DNA of 32,930 nt from Sulfurimonas sp. (GCF_026991475.1 NZ_JALXBK010000122.1:1-32930); one strand, 5' to 3'; counted from the first letter of the stretch, positions 17,404 to 24,515 are shown. A program made the numbers and translations. The notes: generated by a model from the sequence alone, not told the origin.

Positions 17404-17901
17404 TTATTGGATAGGAATAACTTTCGCTTTTGGTTTTTGTAGCTCTTTTCTTGGAACTATAACTGTTAAAATACCATTTTTATAGCTTGTAGTGAGTTTG
17501 TCTTGCTCTACATTTTCTGGAAGTTGGACAGCTCTTTCAAAACTACCATAAAAAATCTCTTTTTTTACAACATCTTTTGTTTTTTCATCTTTAGCTGCAC
17601 TTTTTTCTCCTTTGAGAGTAAGCAGATTATTTGCATCTATGCTTAGTTTGATGTTCTTTTTAGGGACACCTGCTAAATCAAACTTTAAAGTAATCTCTTT
17701 GGCACTCTCTTTGACATCCATTCTAGGATAATTAAAGTTGTTGAGCTTTGCATTTGTAAAATGTTCATTTACAAGTGTGTTAAAGTATTGATTCATCTTT
17801 GCAAATTCAGCATTATATGGATTTTTTGCATCTATAACATCCGCACTTACTACTGTAGTTAAAAGTGAAGCTAATGCGATTGCAGTTAAATATTTTTTCA
17901 T
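17404..17901 (-). CDS. Exported small heat-shock protein, Hsp20 family
   Basis: A 165-residue alpha-crystallin protein. The domain covers residues 62-150 with the FDLAGVPKKNIKLSID segment, a middle strand K-E-I-F-Y-G-S-F-E-R-A-V-Q-L-P and the hallmark N-G-I-L-T-V-I-V-P-R. An I-P-I motif ends the chain (VIPIQ). Unlike usual cytosolic members it starts with a Sec-type signal peptide (MKKYLTAIALASLLTTVVSA, then DVIDA), so cleavage after Ala20 and a periplasmic location are predicted. AAGGAG precedes the ATG. Likely a holdase chaperone for envelope proteins. It is 62 nt downstream of the Crp/Fnr regulator gene. Confidence 0.85.
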   Translation of the reverse strand: MKKYLTAIALASLLTTVVSADVIDAKNPYNAEFAKMNQYFNTLVNEHFTNAKLNNFNYPRMDVKESAKEITLKFDLAGVPKKNIKLSIDANNLLTLKGEKSAAKDEKTKDVVKKEIFYGSFERAVQLPENVEQDKLTTSYKNGILTVIVPRKELQKPKAKVIPIQ

Positions 17902-17963
17902 AACAGACTCCTTAAAAGTGTTTAGGAAAATTTTATAGCTCTTTTTTAAACATAGAGTAAATA

Positions 17964-18650
17964 CTATTTTTCTAAAAGATATTGACTTGAACGTTCCAAT
18001 AGTTTCTGAAAATTCTTAATTTTTATGTTTCTTCTACTTGTCTCTATAAGTTCATCGGCTTTTAACTCTTTAAGAGTACGCTCAATAACATGACGGACAG
18101 TTCCAAGCAGCTTGGCTATTTCAGAGTTAGAGAGATTTTGTAAGAGATTGTACTTAAAATGTTTGTTAGGGTTCATATTGTCAATAAGCAAATTGATAAG
18201 TCTCTCTCTAGTGTCATGGAGTGCTAAGTCAGAAGCGAGTTCTTCAGTATGACGCATCTGTGCTGCAAGATAAGGAAAAAACTTTTTATTAAAAGTGGTG
18301 TCATTATTTAGCCAGTGACGAACCTTTTGGATGGGTAAACGCAGTACTTTTGCATTTTCAATGACTTCATAAGCTACATCATGTGCTTGATTGTCTAGCA
18401 GTGTAATCACATCAAACATATCTCCACGCTTATAAATAAATATAGTCATCTCTTTGGCATTTTGAAAATTTATTTGGTATGTTTTTATTTTTCCCTCTAC
18501 CAATATATAAAAGTATTTTAAAAAGTCATCGGGGAAAAAGGGAGAAGAGCCCTTTTCATACTCAAAAGGTTGGGCATATTTGAAAAATTCATCTTCAAAT
18601 GTTTTACTTGTATCATCTAAAAGTTCTAAGTGTTTTGAATTGCTTTGCAT
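17964..18650 (-). CDS. Crp/Fnr family transcriptional regulator
   Basis: A 228-residue DNA-binding regulator: cyclic-nucleotide-binding-like beta barrel at about residues 20-130 (YILVEGKIKTYQIN, then K-R-G-D-M-F-D-V-I-T-L-L) and a C-terminal helix-turn-helix at 165-200 (L-S-N-S-E-I-A-K-L-L-G-T-V-R-H-V-I-E-R-T-L). There are no cysteines, so an FNR-type iron-sulphur cluster is ruled out; the ligand could be haem/NO (DNR/NssR-like), a nucleotide or none. Genes downstream on the strand encode Hsp20, radical SAM and NnrS, which suggests control of a nitrosative or envelope stress set. No ribosome binding site is visible, see findings. Confidence 0.85.
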   Translation of the reverse strand: MQSNSKHLELLDDTSKTFEDEFFKYAQPFEYEKGSSPFFPDDFLKYFYILVEGKIKTYQINFQNAKEMTIFIYKRGDMFDVITLLDNQAHDVAYEVIENAKVLRLPIQKVRHWLNNDTTFNKKFFPYLAAQMRHTEELASDLALHDTRERLINLLIDNMNPNKHFKYNLLQNLSNSEIAKLLGTVRHVIERTLKELKADELIETSRRNIKIKNFQKLLERSSQYLLEK

Positions 18651-18652
18651 GC

Positions 18653-18662
18653 TATAATTGTA
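18653..18662. promoter_or_regulatory. Overlapping divergent -10 elements
   Basis: TATAAT on the plus strand (18653-18658) and TACAAT on the minus strand (18662-18657) overlap by two bases between the Crp/Fnr gene and the small membrane protein gene, whose start codons are only 34 nt apart. The minus-strand box lies 6 nt before the Crp/Fnr ATG. Confidence 0.45.
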
Positions 18663-18684
18663 ACATATTCAATAAGGTGTTTGT

Positions 18685-18993
18685 ATGCTTGATGCGGAGA
18701 AATTGTTTTTAAATATGTTGGTTCTTTTTAGCGCTAGTGCTTATTGGTTTGTGACAGGGCATCTTTTACCTGCAATCTTGGGGTATATAATTTTATTTCT
18801 TTATTTTTTTGACACCACATTTGCTTTTGTAGATTTACTTCTAAGCATCGTGACCTTATGTGTTATTATCTATTTTTTCGTAATCGACTATTTGTACAAG
18901 GAGGATCCTAGTAATTTTGCACAGTTTGGATTTAGTACAATCTATATGTTAGTGATATTTTTTAAAGCAAAAAGTATTTTTGACTCAGAATAG
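18685..18993 (+). CDS. Small integral membrane protein of unknown function
   Basis: 102 residues with about three to four hydrophobic segments (residues 10-38, 42-72 and 84-97), including long Phe/Leu/Ile runs such as IILFLYFFDTTFAF. There are no cysteines or clear catalytic residues. I do not recognise a family. The start is ATG 18685 with a TAAGGTG ribosome site 5 nt upstream. It is divergent from the Crp/Fnr gene and may share its control region. Confidence 0.6.
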   Translation: MLDAEKLFLNMLVLFSASAYWFVTGHLLPAILGYIILFLYFFDTTFAFVDLLLSIVTLCVIIYFFVIDYLYKEDPSNFAQFGFSTIYMLVIFFKAKSIFDSE

Positions 18994-19072
18994 AGAAAAA
19001 ATATTTCATTTTGCAATATAAATTCCTATTTGTAAACTTTTTTCCTAAAATACAAAGAAAAAAGAGTATGTA

Positions 19073-19417
19073 ATGGTTCTTGGAAAATGTCCCTTTTGTG
19101 ACGATGGTGAGATAGAAGTCCGTGATAAAGAGGTACGAGGAAAAAAGGTAAAACTTTATGCTTGTACTAATGCACATTGGACGAGTGAAGATGGCGAGAT
19201 GTATGAACTTACAGCAGATGCAACATGTGGCTTTAAAATATGGCAAAACTCCTTGGCAAAATATGGAAAATGGCTAACATATAAAGAGGTACGAGAATTA
19301 CTTGATGCTGAGGAGCTTGAAGTCGAGCTGTTGAGTAAAAAATATGGTAAAAAAATCTACTATAAGAAAACCATAGTATTAAATGAAGAGTACGGAGTAA
19401 GTGTTATTTGGGATTAG
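19073..19417 (+). CDS. Small protein like the topoisomerase I C-terminal repeat
   Basis: 114 residues. The N-terminus has Cys6-x2-Cys9 with further Cys31 and Cys52, a likely four-cysteine zinc site. The part after Cys52 (C-G-F-K-I-W, G-K-W-L-T-Y-K-E-V-R-E-L-L, then S-K-K-Y-G-K-K-I-Y-Y-K) follows the pattern of the C-terminal repeat found in topoisomerase I/III (Toprim_Crpt), where it binds single-stranded DNA. Here it stands alone, without a topoisomerase domain. Function unknown. It precedes the histidine kinase gene by 18 nt and may be co-transcribed with it. Confidence 0.7.
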   Translation: MVLGKCPFCDDGEIEVRDKEVRGKKVKLYACTNAHWTSEDGEMYELTADATCGFKIWQNSLAKYGKWLTYKEVRELLDAEELEVELLSKKYGKKIYYKKTIVLNEEYGVSVIWD

Positions 19418-19435
19418 TTTTGATAGAATTAAGCT

Positions 19436-20650
19436 ATGTTAAAACAGTATCAAGAAGCGATAGAAAATAGTAATATTGTCTCAAAAACAGATATTAATGG
19501 TGTGATTACCTTTGTGAATGATGAATTTTGCAAAATATCTGGATATAAAAAAGAGGAGCTTCTGGGTAAAAATCACAATATAGTGAGACACCCTGATGTA
19601 GCTTCATCGACATTTAAACTTCTTTGGAAAACAATCAAAGCAAAAAATATTTATAAAGGTACTGTTAAAAATTTAGCAAAAGATGGCTCAACTTTTTATG
19701 TAAATACAACTGTCACGCCTATTTTGGATGAAGATGGAAATATTAAAGAGTATATTGCTATACGCTACGATGTTACGCAAGAGGTCTTTTATAAAAAATC
19801 ATTGGAACAAAAAGAGAGAGAACTCGCACTTCTCAATACAGATTTGGAAAAGAGAGTTTATTTAAAGACAAAAGAGTTGAAAGAGTTGAATGAAACTCTT
19901 GAAAGAAGGGTGAAAGAGGAGATTTTTAAAAATGAGGAGAAGCAAAAGGTAATGTTTTGGCAGTCGCGTTTTGCCTCTTTAGGAGAGATGCTGGCAAATA
20001 TTGCGCACCAATGGCGACAGCCACTTACGGAGTTAAATCTCACACTTTTTAGTTTGAAAAAATCATCTCTGCATCAGGAGATGGATGAGGTAGATTTACT
20101 TTATAGTGAGAGCAAGGCAATTATTAAACATATGTCTGAAACCATAGAAAATTTTTCAAACTTTTTTAAACCCAGTAGAGAAAAACATCATTTTGAACTG
20201 GGTGCTAGCATTCAAGAAGCCTTAAGTATTTTAGACAAAGTCTTAAAAAGAGATATGATTCATGTAAAAACTCTCTATGAAGATGTTGTAGTCTTAGGTA
20301 TCAGTAATGAATTTACGCAGGTTATAATTAATCTTATTAAAAATTCAAGAGATGCCTTTGTGGACAATGGGGTGTTAATCCGTGAAATTGAAATTGCTGT
20401 AAAACAAGAAAATGACTTTGCATATGTGAGTGTGGAAGATAATGCTGGAGGCATTAAAATGAAAGAGAAAAATAAAATATTTGAACCATATTTTACAACA
20501 AAGCACACTTCACAGGGAACTGGATTAGGACTTTTTATGTCAAAAATGATTTGTGAAAAAGGGCTAAATGGCTCTTTAGAAGTGTTGTCAAAAAAAAATA
20601 CTACGACTTTTATTATTAAAATTCCATTAGAAGAAAAATATGAAAAATAA
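19436..20650 (+). CDS. PAS-domain sensor histidine kinase
   Basis: 404 residues without membrane segments, so probably cytoplasmic. A PAS domain lies at about residues 10-115 with the sequence H-N-I-V-R-H-P-D and K-N-L-A-K-D-G, which is the Aer-type PAS that binds FAD in aerotaxis receptors; redox sensing is a reasonable inference. A coiled coil follows (residues 118-175). The H box is L-A-N-I-A-H-Q-W-R-Q-P-L with His191 as phosphoacceptor. The ATPase has Asn303 (N box), DNAGGI at 335-340 and GTGLGL at 361-366. Its end overlaps the response regulator start by 11 nt. Confidence 0.93.
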   Translation: MLKQYQEAIENSNIVSKTDINGVITFVNDEFCKISGYKKEELLGKNHNIVRHPDVASSTFKLLWKTIKAKNIYKGTVKNLAKDGSTFYVNTTVTPILDEDGNIKEYIAIRYDVTQEVFYKKSLEQKERELALLNTDLEKRVYLKTKELKELNETLERRVKEEIFKNEEKQKVMFWQSRFASLGEMLANIAHQWRQPLTELNLTLFSLKKSSLHQEMDEVDLLYSESKAIIKHMSETIENFSNFFKPSREKHHFELGASIQEALSILDKVLKRDMIHVKTLYEDVVVLGISNEFTQVIINLIKNSRDAFVDNGVLIREIEIAVKQENDFAYVSVEDNAGGIKMKEKNKIFEPYFTTKHTSQGTGLGLFMSKMICEKGLNGSLEVLSKKNTTTFIIKIPLEEKYEK

Positions 20651-21326
20651 ATTTTTTAAGACATTACGGGTACTTCTTGTAGAGGATGAACAAAGATTAT
20701 CTACACTTTTAAAAAATGCTATTGGGGAGAGTTTTTATAGTTTTAATGTTGCTAATGATGGAGAAGAAGGTTTAGCGTTTTTTAAAAAAATAGTACCCGA
20801 TATTATTATTACCGATATTATGATGCCAAATAAAACTGGGCTTGAAATGGCACAAGAGATTAGAGAACTTAATGCAAATATTCCTATTATTATTTTAAGT
20901 GCATTTAGTGAAACAGATAAACTCCTTAGTGCAATTGATGTAGGGGTGGTGAAGTATTTTATAAAACCATTTGATCCCGATGAACTTTTAGATTATATTG
21001 GTTCATTAGAGCACTCTTTTGGCAATAGAGTTGTGCTGCTAAAAGATGATTTTTTATTTAATAAAACGAAAAAAGTACTTTATAAAAAATATAAATACAT
21101 AGCACTTACGCAAAAAGAGAAGCAGTTTTTATTGCTTCTTATTGATAAACAGACAGAAAAAAGCTACATACTTCCTTACGCTGAAATCAAAGAAAACTTA
21201 TGGAAAGAGAGTGTAAGTGATGAAAGACTTAGAACATTTATACGAAGATTTAGAGCAAAGACTTCAAAAGATTTGATACAAAACATTAAAGGAGAAGGGT
21301 ACCAAATAGCTGTAGTTGAGTTATAA
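20640..21326 (+). CDS. OmpR-family DNA-binding response regulator
   Basis: 228 residues: receiver domain (residues 8-122) with the acidic pair Glu15/Asp16, phosphoacceptor Asp59 (IITDIMMP), Ser87 and Lys109 (FIKPFD), and a C-terminal winged-helix domain (about 145-225: LTQKEKQFLLLLI, RLRTFIRRFRAK, ending K-G-E-G-Y-Q-I-A). It is translated from within the end of the kinase gene, so the pair is surely cognate. Targets are unknown. The nrdG gene runs convergently and ends 8 nt away. Confidence 0.93.
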   Translation: MKNKFFKTLRVLLVEDEQRLSTLLKNAIGESFYSFNVANDGEEGLAFFKKIVPDIIITDIMMPNKTGLEMAQEIRELNANIPIIILSAFSETDKLLSAIDVGVVKYFIKPFDPDELLDYIGSLEHSFGNRVVLLKDDFLFNKTKKVLYKKYKYIALTQKEKQFLLLLIDKQTEKSYILPYAEIKENLWKESVSDERLRTFIRRFRAKTSKDLIQNIKGEGYQIAVVEL

Positions 21327-21334
21327 GACAGCTC

Positions 21335-22039
21335 TTATCGCCATATTATTTTAAGTTTTGATGAGAGCTTAGATTTGTCAAATAATTTGGAAGCTTTTGT
21401 AAGGTTACCGATATTGTTTGAGGTCTCTTTAAATTCTTGAATGTAATAGGGATGCTTATAGGCTCTCGTGTGTAAATCTGAGATAATAGCATTTATATCC
21501 TCCTCGTTAAGAAGATCTGCGTGAAGAGTTGTTCTGACTTCAAAATCTATATTTTCTTCTATTAGCAAGTTTAATGTTGTGGAGAACGCTTCGTATTTAT
21601 GTGAATGCGTTATAGTGAAAAATTTATATTTTGGTGCCTTGTAATCTAGGGCAATATAATCTATTAGCTTGTGTTGAAGCAAGCTTTTTATTTGTTCAAT
21701 ATTAGTTCCATTTGTATCTAGTTTTATTAAAAAACCAAGATCTTTAATAGCTTTACAAAGGCTTATTAAATCATGGTTTGTCGCTTCTCCACCTGATAAC
21801 ACTACAGCATCTAAAAGAGATTTTCTTGTGCGTAAAAATGTAAGAACATCTTCTATGCTGTAAACACCCTCCTTTGCAAAGACAATATCTTTGTTATAGC
21901 AATATTTACAACGCATATTACAACCTTGAAACCAAATGATACAGGCAAGATGTTGTGGATAATCAAGATGTGTAAATTTTGTTATATCATAAACGGGTTT
22001 ATTGCTACTCTTTAAATTGAATACGTTGCCTGTGTTCAC
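21335..22039 (-). CDS. nrdG: Anaerobic ribonucleotide reductase activating protein
   Basis: Radical SAM activase that abstracts hydrogen from the glycyl-radical loop of class III ribonucleotide reductase. The cluster motif Cys40-x3-Cys44-x2-Cys47 (GCNMRCKYCYN) and the VVLSGGEAT block are clear; length is 234 residues. The start is a GTG at 22039; no other start codon lies before the conserved region. This GTG lies inside the small glycyl-radical gene upstream, overlapping it by 35 nt in another frame. An AGGA about 10 nt upstream could serve as ribosome site. Confidence 0.88.
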   Translation of the reverse strand: MNTGNVFNLKSSNKPVYDITKFTHLDYPQHLACIIWFQGCNMRCKYCYNKDIVFAKEGVYSIEDVLTFLRTRKSLLDAVVLSGGEATNHDLISLCKAIKDLGFLIKLDTNGTNIEQIKSLLQHKLIDYIALDYKAPKYKFFTITHSHKYEAFSTTLNLLIEENIDFEVRTTLHADLLNEEDINAIISDLHTRAYKHPYYIQEFKETSNNIGNLTKASKLFDKSKLSSKLKIIWR

Positions 22040-22154
22040 CTGTTTTTCCTATATTAAAACTCTCAACGGGTCTATGGTAGCCCATTACTCTTGTATAAAC
22101 AATACATTTTTGTCTTTTACTCTCTAAGAGCACTAATATCTCTTCTTTACTCAT
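22005..22154 (-). CDS. Separate glycyl-radical domain of anaerobic ribonucleotide reductase
   Basis: A 49-residue product, too short for routine gene callers. It begins with a short helix (SKEEILVLLESKRQK) and continues with C-I-V-Y-T-R-V-M-G-Y-H-R-P-V, S-F-N-I-G-K, G-E-H. This is the C-terminal glycyl-radical segment of class III NrdD, with Gly25 as the radical site. The nrdD gene just upstream ends before this segment. AAGGAG lies 5 nt before the ATG, so it is translated on its own. The frame is the same as nrdD, but five in-frame stop codons (TAG, TAG, TAG, TAA, TAA) separate them. I infer that it docks into NrdD as the radical-carrying subunit and is activated by NrdG. Confidence 0.85.
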   Translation of the reverse strand: MSKEEILVLLESKRQKCIVYTRVMGYHRPVESFNIGKTGEHRQRIQFKE

Positions 22155-22173
22155 GATATCTCCTTAATTTTAT

Positions 22174-22186
22174 TTCATAAAATGAA
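22174..22186 (-). promoter_or_regulatory. Small hairpin before the ribosome site of the glycyl-radical gene
   Basis: TTCAT and ATGAA form a perfect 5-bp inverted repeat around three bases, 7 nt before the AAGGAG of the small gene. It is weak, but with the stronger hairpin on the nrdD stop it means that most of the 78-nt spacer can fold. Confidence 0.3.
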
Positions 22187-22209
22187 GCTACTATTCATCA
22201 ATTGTGTTC

Positions 22210-22233
22210 GATGCCAGGAGTAATCCTGTCATC
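22210..22233 (-). promoter_or_regulatory. Strong hairpin starting on the nrdD stop codon
   Basis: Two 10-nt arms (22224-22233 and 22210-22219 on the minus strand: GATGACAGGA and TCCTGGCATC) pair with one A-G mismatch around a TTAC loop. The first base is the G of the nrdD TAG. No U tract follows, so it is not a standard terminator; it could protect the nrdD message, mark a processing site or tune the ratio of the two products. Confidence 0.6.
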
Positions 22234-24383
22234 TACGCTAACGCTAAGTTCCCCTCAGCAGAGGGCTCACGCAACTTTGTTGCTTCTAGGTCTAGGTTTT
22301 CATATTTTGCAATGAGCTCTTCATCACATTTTGGACAGAACTCATGCTCTCCTTCGATGTAGCCATGTTTTGGGCAGACTGAGAAGAGCGGTGTGATTGT
22401 AATATAAGGCAGTTGGAAGTTTGAAATAACATTTTTTACAAGTTTTCTACACGCTTCAGTAGAGCTGACACGCTCTTGCATATAAAGATGTAATACCGTA
22501 CCGCCAGTATATTTTGTTTGGAGTTCATCTTGTAACTCAAGTGCTTCAAAAGGGTCATCTGTGTAATCTACGGGAATTTGGGAAGAATTTGTGTAGTAGA
22601 TATTGTCATCCATACCTGCTTGGATTATTTTGTCACCAAAACGTTTTTTATCTTCTTTTGCAAATCTATATGTTGTGCCCTCTGCAGGTGTTGCTTCAAG
22701 GTTATAAAGGTTTCCTGTCTCCTCTTGAAACGCAACCATTCTATCTCTCATATGGTTGAGAATTTCTATGGCAAAGCTCATACCATTTTGTGTGGTAATA
22801 TTCTCTTTTTGATCGCTAAAGTTAAGAATCATCTCGTTGATTCCATTCACTCCTATGGTGGAGAAGTGATTGTGAAAACCTGGAAGATACCTTTTTGTAT
22901 AGGGGAAGAGCCCTCTTTCATACATCTCTTGTATAAAAATACGTTTCTTTTCCAAAGTGGATTTTGCATGAAGCATCAAGGCATCTAAGTTTTCAAAAAG
23001 TGCTTTTCTGTCATGTTTGTGTAAAAATCCAAGTCGTGCCATATTGATTGTAACAACACCTATACTTCCGGTCATTTCAGCACTGCCAAAGAGACCACCG
23101 CCTCGTTTAAGAAGTTCTCTTAAATCAAACTGTAGTCTGCAACACATACTTCGGACATATCCTGGTTTATATGCTTCTTCATTCTCTATTAGTTCTCCAT
23201 TAGCATCGCGTTTATATTGACTGCCTATGAAATTTTGAAAATATGATGAACCAATTTTTGCTGTATTTTCAAAAAGTAAATCGGTATTTTCACCATACCA
23301 GTCAAAATCTTCAGTAATATTGACTGTTGGTATAGGAAATGTAAAAGGCTGACCGGTCTTGTCGCCCTCTGTCATAACCTCATAGTATGCTTTGTTTATC
23401 ATATGCATCTCTTTTTGAAAATATTTATATGTCATATCGGTGAGAGAGGCGGCTCCTCTCTCTTTTGCTTTGAATCTTAGATTGGCATCGGTAATATCTC
23501 CAAAGAGATGTCTTTGCTTGCTTGTTGGAATTTGATCCTTTAAATCATCAGGAACATTCCAATCTATTGTGATATTTGTAAAAGGTGATTGTCCCCATCG
23601 TGCAGGAACGTTAAGGTTATATATGAAACTGCGAATACTTTTTTTTACCTCCTTATAATCGAGTTGGTCTTTAAATAGATATGGTGCTAAATAGGTGTCA
23701 AACGAGGAAAAAGCCTGCGCTCCTGCCCACTCACTTTGCAAAATTCCTAAAAAATTTGCCATCTGTCCAAGTGCTTCTCTAAAGTGTTTGGGTGCGGAGC
23801 TCTCTACTCTTCCTCTTACCCCGTTAAATCCCTCATCCAGAAGAACTCGTAGACTCCAACCAGCACAGTAGCCAGTAAGACAGTCTAAATCATGTATGTG
23901 ATAGTCCCCATTTCTATGCGCATACCCCTCTTCTTTTGAGTAGACTTTATCTAGCCAGTAATTTGCAATCACTTTACCTGCAGTATTATTTACAAGTCCT
24001 GCATTGGAGTAGCCTGTATTTGAATTTGCTTTAATTCTCCAGTCCCTTCCATTTATATACTCCTCAATTGTCTGCGTAGAGCTAATATATGTTGTATCGT
24101 CATCCAAAATTTTTTCTCTTTGCATTTTGTGCATATGACGATAGAGCATAAAAGAGCGCATTACAGGAAAATATTTGTTTTTATATAATTCATATTCTAT
24201 TAAATCCTGAATATCTTCAACAGCAATTGTACGTTTATGGTCAAGTACCTCTAAAACATTTATAAAAATAGACGCATCATAAGAAATATTTTCACTCTGA
24301 AATGCTTTTTTAATCGCATCTTCAATTTTATAAGAGAAAAATTCTGTATAAGCTCCACTACGTTTTAAAATATACTCTACCAT
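22233..24383 (-). CDS. nrdD: Anaerobic ribonucleoside-triphosphate reductase, catalytic part lacking the glycyl-radical loop
   Basis: Class III reductase that makes deoxynucleotides without oxygen. An ATP cone occupies residues 1-92 (V-E-Y-I-L-K-R-S-G, then AVEDIQDLIEYEL). The ten-stranded barrel carries the Y-H-I-H-D-L-D-C segment (Cys168) and the finger-loop cysteines Cys414/Cys415 (SMCCR). Near the end is a zinc-site-like C670-P-K-H, C683-P-K-C686. The chain then stops at residue 716 (PSAEGNLALA), where the R-V-x-G-Y radical loop would normally follow. That loop is encoded by the next small gene. AGGAG precedes the ATG. The order nrdD, loop gene, nrdG implies one operon, expected to be active under low oxygen. 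Confidence 0.92.
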   Translation of the reverse strand: MVEYILKRSGAYTEFFSYKIEDAIKKAFQSENISYDASIFINVLEVLDHKRTIAVEDIQDLIEYELYKNKYFPVMRSFMLYRHMHKMQREKILDDDTTYISSTQTIEEYINGRDWRIKANSNTGYSNAGLVNNTAGKVIANYWLDKVYSKEEGYAHRNGDYHIHDLDCLTGYCAGWSLRVLLDEGFNGVRGRVESSAPKHFREALGQMANFLGILQSEWAGAQAFSSFDTYLAPYLFKDQLDYKEVKKSIRSFIYNLNVPARWGQSPFTNITIDWNVPDDLKDQIPTSKQRHLFGDITDANLRFKAKERGAASLTDMTYKYFQKEMHMINKAYYEVMTEGDKTGQPFTFPIPTVNITEDFDWYGENTDLLFENTAKIGSSYFQNFIGSQYKRDANGELIENEEAYKPGYVRSMCCRLQFDLRELLKRGGGLFGSAEMTGSIGVVTINMARLGFLHKHDRKALFENLDALMLHAKSTLEKKRIFIQEMYERGLFPYTKRYLPGFHNHFSTIGVNGINEMILNFSDQKENITTQNGMSFAIEILNHMRDRMVAFQEETGNLYNLEATPAEGTTYRFAKEDKKRFGDKIIQAGMDDNIYYTNSSQIPVDYTDDPFEALELQDELQTKYTGGTVLHLYMQERVSSTEACRKLVKNVISNFQLPYITITPLFSVCPKHGYIEGEHEFCPKCDEELIAKYENLDLEATKLREPSAEGNLALA

Positions 24384-24438
24384 GGGCTACTCTCCTAAAG
24401 TGATTTGAGAAGTTTATAGGAAATCGAGTTAAGTTCTA

Positions 24439-24469
24439 ATAATAATTTATGTCACTTTTGTGTCACTTT
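24439..24469 (-). promoter_or_regulatory. Tandem TGTCACTTT repeat and possible nrdD promoter
   Basis: TGTCACTTT occurs at 24450-24458 and again at 24461-24469, an 11-bp period, one helical turn. On the minus strand the first GTGACA could act as -35 with TATTAT (24444-24439) as -10 at a 16-nt spacing. The repeat suits two protein molecules binding side by side upstream of nrdD. It does not match the NrdR box pattern I know. Confidence 0.4.
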
Positions 24470-24515
24470 ACTTCTGTTTTTATTCAACTTAATAATACTT
24501 TTACATTATTTTATG

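Noticed and set aside
22210-22233. Rho-independent terminator after nrdD
   Set aside because: The stem is strong but no T tract follows on the minus strand, and related genes continue downstream.
22155-22235. Stop-codon read-through or recoding (SECIS-like hairpin) joining nrdD to the radical domain
   Set aside because: The stop is TAG, not TGA, and further in-frame TAG, TAG, TAA and TAA lie in the spacer. The small gene has its own strong ribosome site.
22005-22235. Frameshift or sequencing error splitting a single nrdD gene
   Set aside because: The two parts are in the same frame and separated by several stops plus a ribosome site; no single-base change would join them.
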